A DNA stretch of 64,000 nt, from assembly GCA_965219495.1 (NCBI GenBank), contig OZ244777.1, positions 868,001 through 932,000 on the forward strand, given 5' to 3'. The translations under genes and the position numbers were made by a program. The notes under the pieces are model-generated. The model made no database searches. It was not told the origin of the DNA and saw only the letters and a program-made list of their open reading frames with translations. Every line of letters starts with the position of its first letter. Position 1 is the stretch's first letter. Below, in pieces: positions 18,085 to 26,477 of the stretch. The stretch is from CAZPXZ01 sp965219495 (GTDB lineage Bacteria; Pseudomonadota; Alphaproteobacteria; Rhodobacterales; CAZPXZ01).

Positions 18085-19029
18085 ATGACACAGAAAGCAC
18101 CGGGACGCTCGCACCGCACAGGCATGACGGTCATGGAGCTGTTGAAGCGGTTCCCCGACGATGCAGCGGCCGAGAAGTGGTTCGAGGAACAGCGCTGGCC
18201 GGGCGGCGCGCGGTATTGCCCGGACTGCGGCTCACTCAATTGCGCCGTCGTCGCCAGCCGCAGGCCCATGCCCTACCGTTGCCGGGATTGCCGGGCGCAT
18301 TTCTCGGTCCGCAAGGGCACGGCGATGCAGGCCAGCAAGCTCGGCTTCCAGAAGTGGGCCATCGCCTTCTACATGATGACAACCGGCATCAAGGGCACGA
18401 GCAGCATGAAGCTCTCCCGCGAAGTCGGTATCCGGCAGGCGACGGCATGGTTTCTCATGCAGCGCATCCGCGAAGGCTTCATGGGCGGCTTCGACCAACC
18501 GTTCCCCGGCCCCGTAGAGGCAGACGAAACCGCCGTGGGCGGGAAGCGCAAGAACATGCATGCGAAGAAGCGGAAGCACCTGACGGGGCGCGGGAGCGTC
18601 GGGAAGGCCATCGTCGCGGGCGTCAAGGACCGGGAGAGCAAGCAGGTCAGCGCAGCGGTCGTGGAGCGGACGGACGCGGCGACGCTCCAGAAGTTCGTCA
18701 CCGACCGGACCGAGGCTGCCGCGACCGTCTATACCGACGAATCGACTGCGTATAACCGCCTTCCGCGCCAGCGCGAATCGGTGAACCATAGCGCCGGGGA
18801 GTATGTGCGCGGGGAGGCGACGGTGAACGGCATGGAGGCATTCTGGAGCCTGTTCAAGCGCGGCTACCACGGCACTTTCCACCACCTTTCCGACAAGCAT
18901 CTTGACCGGTATGTGGCCGAGTTCACGGGCCGCAACAACATCCGGGACATGGACACGCTGGACCAAATGGCGTTCCTCGCCCGCGCGATTGTTGGCAAGA
19001 GGCTCCGCTATGCCGACTTGGTGGCGTGA
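18085..19029 (+). CDS. IS1595-family (ISXO2-like) transposase
   Basis: This is a full-length 314-residue transposase. It has an N-terminal zinc ribbon (YCPDCGSLNC...YRCRDCRAHF, about residues 48-73) and the ISXO2-like catalytic domain. Acidic residues lie in VEADETAVGGKRKN and TVYTDESTAYNRLP, with the late block NGMEAFWSLFKRGYHGTFHH. No frameshift or stop is present, so the element may still be mobile. It is followed 28 bases later by the cargo genes in the same orientation. Confidence 0.94.
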   Translation: MTQKAPGRSHRTGMTVMELLKRFPDDAAAEKWFEEQRWPGGARYCPDCGSLNCAVVASRRPMPYRCRDCRAHFSVRKGTAMQASKLGFQKWAIAFYMMTTGIKGTSSMKLSREVGIRQATAWFLMQRIREGFMGGFDQPFPGPVEADETAVGGKRKNMHAKKRKHLTGRGSVGKAIVAGVKDRESKQVSAAVVERTDAATLQKFVTDRTEAAATVYTDESTAYNRLPRQRESVNHSAGEYVRGEATVNGMEAFWSLFKRGYHGTFHHLSDKHLDRYVAEFTGRNNIRDMDTLDQMAFLARAIVGKRLRYADLVA

Positions 19030-19057
19030 GGTGGCGCAGAACACTTCGCACGCCGTC

Positions 19058-19708
19058 ATGGCGCAGCGCGTCGAGGCGTCGGACAGCCTCGACGACTTCC
19101 CGACGCCGCCATGAGCGACGCGCGCGCTCATCGAGCATGTCATTCAGGCCGGGGATGAGGCCGATGCGCTCACCGTCTTGGAGCCCGCCTGCGGCCGCGG
19201 ATACATGTCGCAGGCGCTTGACGAGTATTTCGGCACGGTTGGGTCCAGCGACATTCACGATTACGGCTTCGCCCGAATGGCGGACTTCCTGAAACCGCTC
19301 CCTGCGGCCGGGTCGTTCGATTGGGTTATCACGAACCCGCCCTTTCGGCGGGCGGAAGACTTCATTGAGCGGGCGCGGCCGATTGCCCGTCTCGGCGTGG
19401 CAATGCTTGTGCGCACGGTCTTCCTCGAAAGCGTGGGGCGCTATGAGCGCCTCTTTTCGGTCTTCCCGCCCGCCGTGGTGGCGCAATTCAGCGAGCGGGT
19501 TCCGATGGTGAAAGGGCGCGTGGACCAAAAAGCGTCAACCGCGACCGGCTATGCGTGGATCGTATGGATGCAGGCTCAATCGGACGGTCCGCGCCGATCA
19601 TGGATACCGCCTTGCCGGAAGGTGCTGGAACGCGACAGCGATTATTGCGACAGCTTCTTGCGAGGCGCGCCGGAAGTAGCGCAACACGGACTGTTCGATC
19701 ATGCCTGA
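19058..19708 (+). pseudogene. Cargo DNA methyltransferase with an in-frame stop
   Basis: This looks like an amino-methyltransferase acting on DNA. Reading from the ATG at 19058 gives MAQRVEASDSLDDFPTPP, then TGA at 19112-19114, then ATRALIEHV, motif I LEPACGRGYM and motif IV TNPPF. Homologous openings usually read TPPW-A-TRAL, so the TGA most likely replaces a TGG tryptophan. After the stop, the only usable start I see is TTG at 19178, which would begin within motif I. The 3' end overlaps the next gene by 8 bases. Confidence 0.75.
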
Positions 19709-20375
19709 TTTGGTCGCCATCATGGAGCAGGAAGTCGAGGCGACCATTCAACGGCTCAATGCTCGCAAGTTCCGCTCAGACCCGATTGCCGGCCCGCACT
19801 TCTCCAAGATCGTGAGCGTGATGAGTTCCGGCTACAAGCGGCACGGCTTCATCATTGAGCGGGCGATCCTCGAACAGCTGAAGCTCAATCCGGCCTTCGA
19901 GGCATGGGACGACAGAGCCTTCCAGGTGACAAGCACAGCGGACCATATCGTGGACAGCGCCATAGGCCGCCCGGAAGATGTCTTCGGTTCCGAAACGGCC
20001 GATCGGGAGGGGCATAGAGCGCTTCAAGTCGATGCCATCGTCTATGAGGCCAAGAGCCGCCGAATTCGAGCATACGAGGTAAAGCGCGGGTCCGGTTTAC
20101 ATGATGCCGGGAAGCGCCGCTCAATCCTTCGCGACTTGCTCTGCCTGCAAATCCTCTTGCGCTCCTATGGCCAGTCTCGCGGCTTGGAGGTAGCTGAGGC
20201 CAGCACGCATATCATCTTCTACTACGGCCAATGCTCGATCCGTAAGCCGTTCAGCCTGACGAAAGACGAGTTGGACGGGCATTTCAACTGGCCCGTCGCC
20301 GACGCCGTCGAGCGGGTAAATGCCCGCTTCAAGGAACGGCTGTTTTCGATCCTGACAGGGGAGGCCGGACCATGA
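19701..20375 (+). CDS. PD-(D/E)XK nuclease-like cargo protein
   Basis: The 224-residue protein contains VDAIVYEAKSRRIRAYEVKR (about residues 113-132). Its Asp and the E-V-K triplet on a following strand match the PD-(D/E)XK nuclease pattern. It overlaps the methyltransferase by 8 bases and the next small gene by 4 (ATGA), so the three cargo genes are probably co-translated. A restriction role is inferred from the partner methyltransferase; neither the specificity nor the activity is known. Confidence 0.65.
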   Translation: MPDLVAIMEQEVEATIQRLNARKFRSDPIAGPHFSKIVSVMSSGYKRHGFIIERAILEQLKLNPAFEAWDDRAFQVTSTADHIVDSAIGRPEDVFGSETADREGHRALQVDAIVYEAKSRRIRAYEVKRGSGLHDAGKRRSILRDLLCLQILLRSYGQSRGLEVAEASTHIIFYYGQCSIRKPFSLTKDELDGHFNWPVADAVERVNARFKERLFSILTGEAGP

Positions 20376-20548
20376 CGGCGAGGAAGCCGAAGAGCGAGCA
20401 CAAGCCGAAGGGGCGGCCGCCCACCCGCATCGTCAAGCTGGACGCGACGCCAGAACGCGCCGCGCGGGCCTTCTTCTCCAATGTCAAACAGCCCGATCCG
20501 TCGCTGCGGAAGCCGGGCCGGAAACCGCCAGCAGCCGCAACGACTTGA
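20372..20548 (+). CDS. Small basic cargo protein
   Basis: This is a 58-residue protein too short for most gene finders. Its start overlaps the nuclease stop as ATGA and its stop lies 32 bases before the transposon end. It is rich in Lys/Arg/Pro with a GRPPTRIVKLDATPERAARA core followed by FFSNVKQPDPS and a basic tail. The GRPPTR segment resembles an AT-hook-like DNA-contacting patch. The function is unknown; a role as a DNA-binding or regulatory partner of the cargo enzymes is a guess. Confidence 0.65.
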   Translation: MTARKPKSEHKPKGRPPTRIVKLDATPERAARAFFSNVKQPDPSLRKPGRKPPAAATT

Positions 20549-20555
20549 GCGGCGG

Positions 20556-20588
20556 TTGGCTAGTTAGGCGTATAAGCCCCTATATTTT
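20556..20588. repeat. Right inverted repeat and target duplication of the IS1595 transposon
   Basis: Bases 20556-20578 are the inverted counterpart of 18004-18026. The duplicated TATATTTT follows at 20581-20588. Confidence 0.88.
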
Positions 20589-20765
20589 GCCTGTGCAAAA
20601 AGGTAGAATTTCGTTACATATCAACAGGTTGTGGAAGGTCTTGGGTTGCGAAGATTGGTCCCAGACGTATAATTCCAGGCAATATTCAGGCGAAATCGGT
20701 CGGATGGGCAAAATTTTCGCGATGGGTCGCTGGTTCCGGCGGAGAAGAGACGAGGGCGAGGGCAA

Positions 20766-21321
20766 TCCAGGAGCCGTTTGTTCGGCTTGGCGAAAGCGCC
20801 ATCGAGGACATTGCGATTGACCCGGTCTGCCGGGATGACATCCCGGCTGTGTTGCGGGGCATCCAGCACCTGTACTGCGACGAAGCGTTGCGCCGGCAGG
20901 TTTTCTACCTGCTGGACGCGCATTTTCTTCCGGGCGTGGACCGGGGGCTTGGGCGCCCGGGCATGGATTTGTGGCGGATCTTCGTGCTGGCGACCCGCAA
21001 GCAGGGCATCCGGTGCGACGACGACCGTCTGCAGGACCTTGCCAATTGCCACGAGACGGTTCGGGAGATGCTCGGCCATTCGGGGCTTGACGACCATCGC
21101 CGGTACGAGCACCGGACGCTGGTGCGCAATGTCTCGCTGCTGACGCCGGAACTTCTGAACGAGATCAACGAACTGGTGGTGAAGGCGGGCCACGCGCTGT
21201 TCGCGCAGGAGCCGGAAGCGCCGCTGCGGGCGCGGACCGATTCCTTTGTGGTGGAAACCGACGTGCACGATCCGACCGACGTCAACTTGCTGTGGGCCGC
21301 GATGCGGTGCCTGATCCGGAT
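20766..21321 (+). pseudogene. ISNCY-type transposase, N-terminal fragment
   Basis: The frame reads IQEPFVRLGESAIEDIAIDP, then HLYCDEALRRQVFYLLDAHF and FVVETDVHDPTDVNLLW, and stops resembling the family after MRCLIRI. This is the N-terminal half of an ISNCY-family DDE transposase. The matching C-terminal half starts at 24150. Joining 21321 to 24150 keeps the frame (LIRI-AASLAAPARL), so the gene was intact before the intervening insertions. Confidence 0.78.
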
Positions 21322-23383
21322 TTGTCGGGTAGGGCACTGGCGCGCGCGCCCTTAGGTGGAGGCTTATCCGGTTCTGCCCTTTCGGTCGCAGGTGGGTGCG
21401 CAGTTCCACCATGAGGCGTTTGCGCTGTAGCCAATTTTTTTGTTCGGGCCGCCCTTCGTGAGGTAGCTGGCGGGGTCTGCATCGACCTTTTGCTGCCTTC
21501 CGGCGGCGCCGAGACGCCAGGGTCGGCTTGAGTTCGGCGGCATTCTGGCGAACAAGGCCGTTTTGGCTGCTGCGAGCCCCGCGGGCGGAATCGGGGTGCG
21601 GCCCGGTTTCGCTGCGGGGCGGTTTCGGCGGCGATGCAGTGGAGAACCCTATCCGGTGTCGTGGACCGGTATGGCGCCAACCAGGGATCGCATTTGTTGC
21701 TTGCGGCCAGCGCGGAGATGGCCGAGCGCCAGGGCCATCATCACCGCCATCGCGAGGCCGACCCGAGCGGTCATCTTCGCCTTGCCGCGAATGGTGTGGC
21801 GCTCGAACCGGAAGCCATTGTCGAGGCGGCTGTAGATGCGCTCCATCGCGCTCCGGCGATTGTATCCGCGCCGCCAGGACGGGCTGCCGTGCGGAGTCGG
21901 GGTGAAGATGCGGCGGTTGTGCTTCTCCAGGTCGATGCGGACCACCCGGCCGAACGCCCCCGCCTTGCAGCCGGCGCCTTTGTGGCAGTCGTCCCGTCCC
22001 TCGCATGCGAAGCCACCGGCGGCGGCCGGGCAACGGTACTTGAGCGTCGAGCGGTCGGCCTCGAACCCCTGGAACGCCATCGAGCGCTCGGTTCCGGTGG
22101 CCGGGCACTTGCAGATCACCTCCCCTCTCTCGGTATGGTGAATGCAGTCGTTGCGATCCCGGAAGAGCGGACGCGAAATCGGCTTGGCCGGGTCGTAGCC
22201 CGCTTGCTTCTTTTCGGCGCTCCACAGCGCCCGGCTGTCGATCAGCGGGCGGATCCGGTGCTGGTCCCAGAGCGTGGCTTTCAGCGGGCCGCGGTCGGCG
22301 CTGAACTCCTTGCAGCGCTCCGCCAGGGCCGGGGTCTCCTCGAAGAGCCGCTCCGAAAGCCGCTCCAGTTCCTTGACTTCCGACACCGAAGCCCGGGTCA
22401 CGCTGGCCGCCACCGGGATTTCGGTCTGCGTGTCGGCAATCGTATGGACGCGGTAGCCGAACCAGCTCTTGATCTTCTTCCAGGGCTTGCCGGTCTTGGC
22501 GTTCATCCCGTGCGTCTCGTGCTTGCCCCAATCCGCGTCCGCATCCGAGGTCTTGCCCGTGACCCGGTTCCTGGCGCCCGTCGAATGGCTCTCCATCGCC
22601 TTGCCGTCATAGCCGAGGAATTCGCCGAAATCGTCCGCTTCCTCCATCAGTCGCTCCCGCATCGTCCGGATCATGGCGGCAATCATCCCCTGCTCCTCCT
22701 CCAGTTCCACCACCACCCGCAGGAACCGGCTGAAGTTGCAGGCGTCCGGCGCCGGATCGCGCAGCGGCTGCGGAAGGTAGATCACCGTCGAGCCGTCCGC
22801 CTCCGACACTCCCCGCTTCGGCGCGCTCTGCCGGGGAAGCGCCGGAAATCCGCAGAGTGCGAGCAGCGGCGGATTGCGCTGCAGCTCGCGCAGCAGCGAC
22901 TGCGCGGACTCGTGCTGGAAGACGATGCCGGCCAGCATCGCCCGCCACATCGCCACCACCGGATCATCGTCGCGCCCGTGCCCGCGCCGCTCTTCGAGCG
23001 CGTCCAGGATGTCGCCGTCCGGCATCGTATCCAGCACCAGTTGCAGGCGCTGGAGTTCGGGGCGCTGTTCGACATCCGCCCAGGAAAAGAGTAGGTTGCT
23101 TGAGGCCGTCATGTCGTTCCCTCCGTGGAACCATGCTTCTTTAATTCACACCTATTTTAGCACATGACGGCCGCAAATACCAGGAAATTGTCTCGTATCC
23201 GGCTGAAAAATAATGAAACTCTCTGAATTCCGGAGCATGGGCGGCGTGGGGTGGAAATTCCGCCGGCGGGGCGAAATTCGCCGGTTTGACGGCTTATTCA
23301 GGGGATTCTTGGGGTGAAGAGAATCTGAACGCTGTGAAACGCTCAACAAGCCAATGGGTTAGAACAGCGCAAAGGCCTCCACC
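21322..23383 (-). mobile_element. Insertion sequence with a DDE transposase, boundaries approximate
   Basis: This is the segment between the broken ISNCY gene and the group II intron. It holds one complete minus-strand transposase gene (21649-23112) plus about 330 bases downstream and 270 upstream of it with no other gene. I could not find its terminal repeats by eye, so the ends are given only by the neighbouring features. Confidence 0.5.
21649..23112 (-). CDS. DDE transposase (IS4/IS1182-like superfamily)
   Basis: This is an uninterrupted 487-residue transposase. It has an N-terminal DUF772-like helical part, FLGYDGKAMESHSTGARN (first Asp of the triad), FSADRGPLKATLWDQHRIRP (second Asp) and a C-terminal YNRRSAMERIYSRLDNGF block of the Y(2)R(3)E type. 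A cysteine cluster (CEGRDDCHKGAGC) lies between the last two. Family assignment below the IS4/IS5/IS1182 superfamily is uncertain. The long plus-strand ORF over the same interval is a shadow. Confidence 0.85.
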   Translation of the reverse strand: MTASSNLLFSWADVEQRPELQRLQLVLDTMPDGDILDALEERRGHGRDDDPVVAMWRAMLAGIVFQHESAQSLLRELQRNPPLLALCGFPALPRQSAPKRGVSEADGSTVIYLPQPLRDPAPDACNFSRFLRVVVELEEEQGMIAAMIRTMRERLMEEADDFGEFLGYDGKAMESHSTGARNRVTGKTSDADADWGKHETHGMNAKTGKPWKKIKSWFGYRVHTIADTQTEIPVAASVTRASVSEVKELERLSERLFEETPALAERCKEFSADRGPLKATLWDQHRIRPLIDSRALWSAEKKQAGYDPAKPISRPLFRDRNDCIHHTERGEVICKCPATGTERSMAFQGFEADRSTLKYRCPAAAGGFACEGRDDCHKGAGCKAGAFGRVVRIDLEKHNRRIFTPTPHGSPSWRRGYNRRSAMERIYSRLDNGFRFERHTIRGKAKMTARVGLAMAVMMALALGHLRAGRKQQMRSLVGAIPVHDTG

Positions 23384-24149
23384 ATAGGCCACGTTTCCGG
23401 CCGCCCTCCCTGAAAACCGGACTTCGGGTTTTCCCCGGTACGGCTTCAAGCAACAGGCACCTGGCAGTTTGGAGCGGAGCCTTCCGCGTGACCGCCGAGG
23501 TTAAGGCCGACCCAGCCATTCCCCCGAGCAGAACCCGCGTTTACTCCGTCCTCAGGCTGCATCGACCACCGTGAGGCTATTCCGCCACTGTGTGCGGGCC
23601 TTGGATGCCGTACAGCCGCCTGTGCCCAGAGGTCCTCGCTCCGGGTGGGTTGTGTTGTCCCACCCTTCATCGCCTGGCGACCTCATCCGCCAGTGTGGAG
23701 ATCTCCGTCTCATGTCCCGGAACAACCGGTTACAGAGACGGTCTTTGACATTCATAGCGTCATCCTGTCCAACCTCCACACCTTCCGGACTTTCGCTGCT
23801 GTACTTGCCAGGATTGCCGCCTTCAATACGCCGGGTGACCCGTGCTCTTCTCAGTTCCTTCCGCATCGGCTCTGGCCATCGGATCATACGGACACCCTTT
23901 GGCATCACCAACACCCCGCAAGTCAGCTCCATGCGGGAACCCGTTTTCGGCGCTTCATCCGTTCGCTTTCGCTACGGCCCTCCTGTTTACTCGCCCCCTG
24001 AACTGACCGGCAGGGCTTTACGTCCCTGCAAGCCTCCCAGGGCTTTTACTTCCGGGCTTCCAGGTCACCAGGTCACCCCGCATGCCTGCCGGATATTACT
24101 ACGACGCCAAACCGAGAATTGCGTCGGCAGGACTCTCACCTGCAAGCAC
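23384..24149 (-). mobile_element. ORF-less group II intron
   Basis: On the minus strand the region begins GTGCTTGCAGGTGAGAG, a group II 5' end. It contains conserved domain I-type runs such as GTAGCGAAAGCGAACGG and ends with a domain V hairpin (23412-23447). In that hairpin AAGCCG pairs with CGGTTT, including the AGC catalytic triad, under a GAAA tetraloop. A domain VI stem and CCTAT follow at 23384. The 766 bases leave no room for a reverse transcriptase, so any mobility or splicing help must come in trans. The protein-like ORFs on both strands here are shadows of the RNA. Confidence 0.72.
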
Positions 24150-25044
24150 AGCAGCTAGTCTCGCTGCGCCCGCACGGCTGGCTTCGGCCTTCGGGCTTGG
24201 CGGCTGGCGGCAGAGCCGGCATCTGCGGCGGCAGGTGAAGCGTCTGTTCGACAAGATCCGCAATTCCCGGCGGCAGAGGCGGCATCCGGACCGCGTATGC
24301 GCTTACCTGGGGCTTTGCCGGTCGCTGGTGGCGCGGGCGGAACGGCTGCGGCGGGAACTCGAGGCGGCCGGGGCGGAGACATGGGATATCGATGCCGTGC
24401 AAGGACTTATGGATCATGCGCTTCGCCAGATCGACCAGATCGACCGGCGGCTGCTGCAGGGCGAAGCGATCCCGCATGAAGAGAAGGTGTTCTCCATCTT
24501 CGAGCCGCATACCCGCTGGTGCGCGAAGGGCAAGGCCGGACGCATGGTCGAACGCGGGGTTCCGGTCTGCATCGTCGAGGACCAGCATCAATTGGTCCTG
24601 CACCACCGCATCTCGTGGGCGGAAGACGACGTCGATGCGGCGGTTCCGCTGCTGTCGGAGATCCTCGCCCTGTTTCCGTCGGTGCGGGGCTGCAGCTTCG
24701 ACCGGGGCTTCCACAGCGCGTCCAACCGGGTGCGGCTGGACGCGCTGCTGGATTGCAACGCGCTGCCGGCGAAGGGCACTCTTTCGCAGAAGGCGCGGGA
24801 GCGCGAGGCGCGCCCCGAGTTCGCCGCGGCGCGGCGGCAGCATCCGGCGATGGAATCCGCCATCCACAACCTGGAATGCCGCGGCCTGGACCGGGTCCGC
24901 ACGCACGGCAGGGATGGCTTCGCTCGAACGGTCGCTCTCGCAATCCTTGCCGTCAATCTGCACCGGATCGGCCTGGCGCTGCAGAGAGCCGAGCGGGACA
25001 AGATCCGGGATCAGCGGCGCCAAGGCATCCGCCGCGCCGCCTGA
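24150..25044 (+). pseudogene. ISNCY-type transposase, C-terminal fragment
   Basis: The frame reads RLASAFGLGGWRQSRHLRRQ, VFSIFEPHTRWCAKGKAG, LVLHHRISWAEDDVDAAVPL, SFDRGFHSASNR and HNLECRGLDRVRTHGRDGF, which are the catalytic and C-terminal blocks of ISNCY transposases. It has no start of its own and is the continuation of the fragment ending at 21321. The ends of the ISNCY element itself were not identified. Confidence 0.78.
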
Positions 25045-25376
25045 CTGCGGCTGGCCGAGCCAACGCCGTCGGCATGCGCCCCGGCCCTGGCCGGGGCCCC
25101 TCCTCATGGCGGAAGATCGCCGGCATCCTCGACATTCGTACGAAACCGGCCACCAACCGCTCATTCACGGCGCCAGGGGCCAAATTCCGCGCCGGGCGAC
25201 TGGGCCGGAAACGTCGCGCCGGGTTCAAAACCCGGTATTTTGGCATGGACACTATAGAAGTCCCATCAGATGGACCAGGCCCGAGCGACGAAAGTTGCGG
25301 ACGCTCAATGAATGATGCCGCGCGGTCTTTGGCCAATCCTCGCGACAAGAGGCCACTGGCGGGCGCAAGGCTCCTG
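25045..25376. other. Spacer between the ISNCY remnant and tupA
   Basis: There is no gene here. A perfect GC-rich hairpin (CCCCGGCC-CT-GGCCGGGG, 25079-25096) lies just after the transposase fragment. The rest probably includes the ISNCY right end and the tupA 3' flank; no clear junction is visible. Confidence 0.5.
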
Positions 25377-26201
25377 TCAAGGCTTTGCGTTCGGAACGAA
25401 TAACTGCTGGCCATCCACGACGTAGCTTCGAATGGCTTCCTGCCCATGTTCCGAAAGCAGCCAGCGAACGAACTCTTCGGCAAGTTCCGCCCGGACATCG
25501 GGGCATTTTTTCCGACTGATAAGAATCACACCGTATTGATTGTGCAGGGCAGGATCGCCGTGGAACAGTATTCGGAAATCCAACTTGTTCTGGAATTTGA
25601 TCCATGTGGCCCTGTCCGTAAGGACATAAGCTTCCTTGCCGACCGCGAGATTGAGTGTAGTGCCCATGCCAGAACCAGTCTCCAGGTACCATTCTCCGGA
25701 GGCGGTTGTAGGGTCGATGCCCGCCCCCTTCCATATCGACATTTCCTTCTTGTGGGTTCCGGAATCGTCGCCGCGCGAAGCAAACGCGACACGCGCGTTC
25801 GAGATTATCTCGAATGCCATCGTGGCGGATGATGCTTGCCCGACCCCGGCCGGATCGGATGGGGGACCCACAATGATGAAGTCATTGTACATCAGATCAA
25901 ACCGTTTGATCCCGTAGCCGCTGACGACAAAAACTTCCTCCGCTGATTTTGCGTGCACGAGCAGCGCGTCTCCGTCGCAATTCTGCGCATTCCAAATAGC
26001 TTGACCGGTACCGACCGCGACAACGTGAACAGAGATCTGCGACTCCGCGAAAAACCGCGGGAGCAAGTAATCGTATAGCCCGGAATTCTTCGTTGATGTC
26101 GTTGACTGAAGAATGATCGAACGTTCGGCCGCCTGCGAAACCGATGCTGCCGCAAGGACAAGAACAACGGCGGTCGACCGCAGATACCGCAAGTTCAGCA
26201 C
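25377..26201 (-). CDS. tupA: Tungstate ABC transporter substrate-binding protein TupA
   Basis: TupA captures tungstate in the periplasm with high selectivity over molybdate. The 274-residue product has a signal peptide (LRSTAVVLVLAAASVSQA), the ligand motif QSTTSTKNSGLYDYLLP right after cleavage, then VHAKSAEEVFV, FIIVGPPSDPAG, SRGDDSGTHKKEMSIWK and TDRATWIKF, all hallmarks of the family. I chose the GTG at 26201 because it begins at the signal peptide behind a purine-rich AGGGGGAG; the upstream open frame is not coding. It is separated from tupC by 276 bases. Confidence 0.9.
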   Translation of the reverse strand: MLNLRYLRSTAVVLVLAAASVSQAAERSIILQSTTSTKNSGLYDYLLPRFFAESQISVHVVAVGTGQAIWNAQNCDGDALLVHAKSAEEVFVVSGYGIKRFDLMYNDFIIVGPPSDPAGVGQASSATMAFEIISNARVAFASRGDDSGTHKKEMSIWKGAGIDPTTASGEWYLETGSGMGTTLNLAVGKEAYVLTDRATWIKFQNKLDFRILFHGDPALHNQYGVILISRKKCPDVRAELAEEFVRWLLSEHGQEAIRSYVVDGQQLFVPNAKP

Positions 26202-26353
26202 CCTGCTCCCCCTCTTTCTCCGTGATTGCAAAGTGGAATATGTAACAAGATAACAATACCCTTGACGCGCAGCTTTAGCGCCTTTTTCCGTTGCACTGGA
26301 AACAAAGCTGAAAGCGCCGGTTCCGGAAGTACGTCTTGCACCGGATGACCCGT

Positions 26354-26390
26354 CCACGGGTGGGAAGCGGCGGGAAACTGCTTCCCGTGG
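26354..26390. promoter_or_regulatory. Hairpin in the tupC-tupA leader
   Basis: A strong stem (CCACGGG with CCCGTGG and an inner GAAGC/GCTTC) lies within the 276-base gap upstream of tupA. It could attenuate or stabilise the transcript. I compared the leader with the cobalamin and molybdenum-cofactor riboswitch features I know and saw no match. Confidence 0.35.
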
Positions 26391-26477
26391 CGTCGGCAAG
26401 GGAAAGACGAGCGTGAGGGATTGCGCTGCCTCGGCGCGAAACAGCGGCATGGTTACTCATCATGCATATGATCCCCA

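Larger units (their letters stand above)
18002..20580 (+). mobile_element. IS1595-family transposon with restriction-modification-like cargo
   Basis: This is a 2,579-base element bounded by inverted repeats and an 8-base duplication. The left end begins GAGGCTTATACG and the right end is the complement of GGGGCTTATACG (11 of 12 match). A second conserved block, AACTAGCCAA, follows a few bases further in on both ends. It carries four plus-strand genes: an ISXO2-like transposase, an adenine/cytosine-N methyltransferase (broken by one stop), a PD-(D/E)XK nuclease-like protein and a 58-residue basic protein. It inserted just after the stop codon of the HTH regulator. Confidence 0.9.

Noticed and set aside
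21634..23094. 486-codon plus-strand ORF
   Set aside because: Exact antisense of the complete DDE transposase gene. Its arginine-, proline- and alanine-rich composition is typical of a shadow frame in GC-rich DNA.
23571..24158. 195-codon plus-strand ORF and the 126-codon minus-strand ORF beneath it
   Set aside because: Both lie within the group II intron RNA, whose 5' end and domain V explain the sequence conservation. Similar ORFs are commonly mis-annotated over introns.
26202..26477. Possible molybdenum-cofactor or cobalamin riboswitch before tupA
   Set aside because: No B12 box and no recognisable Moco-motif core; only a simple hairpin is visible.
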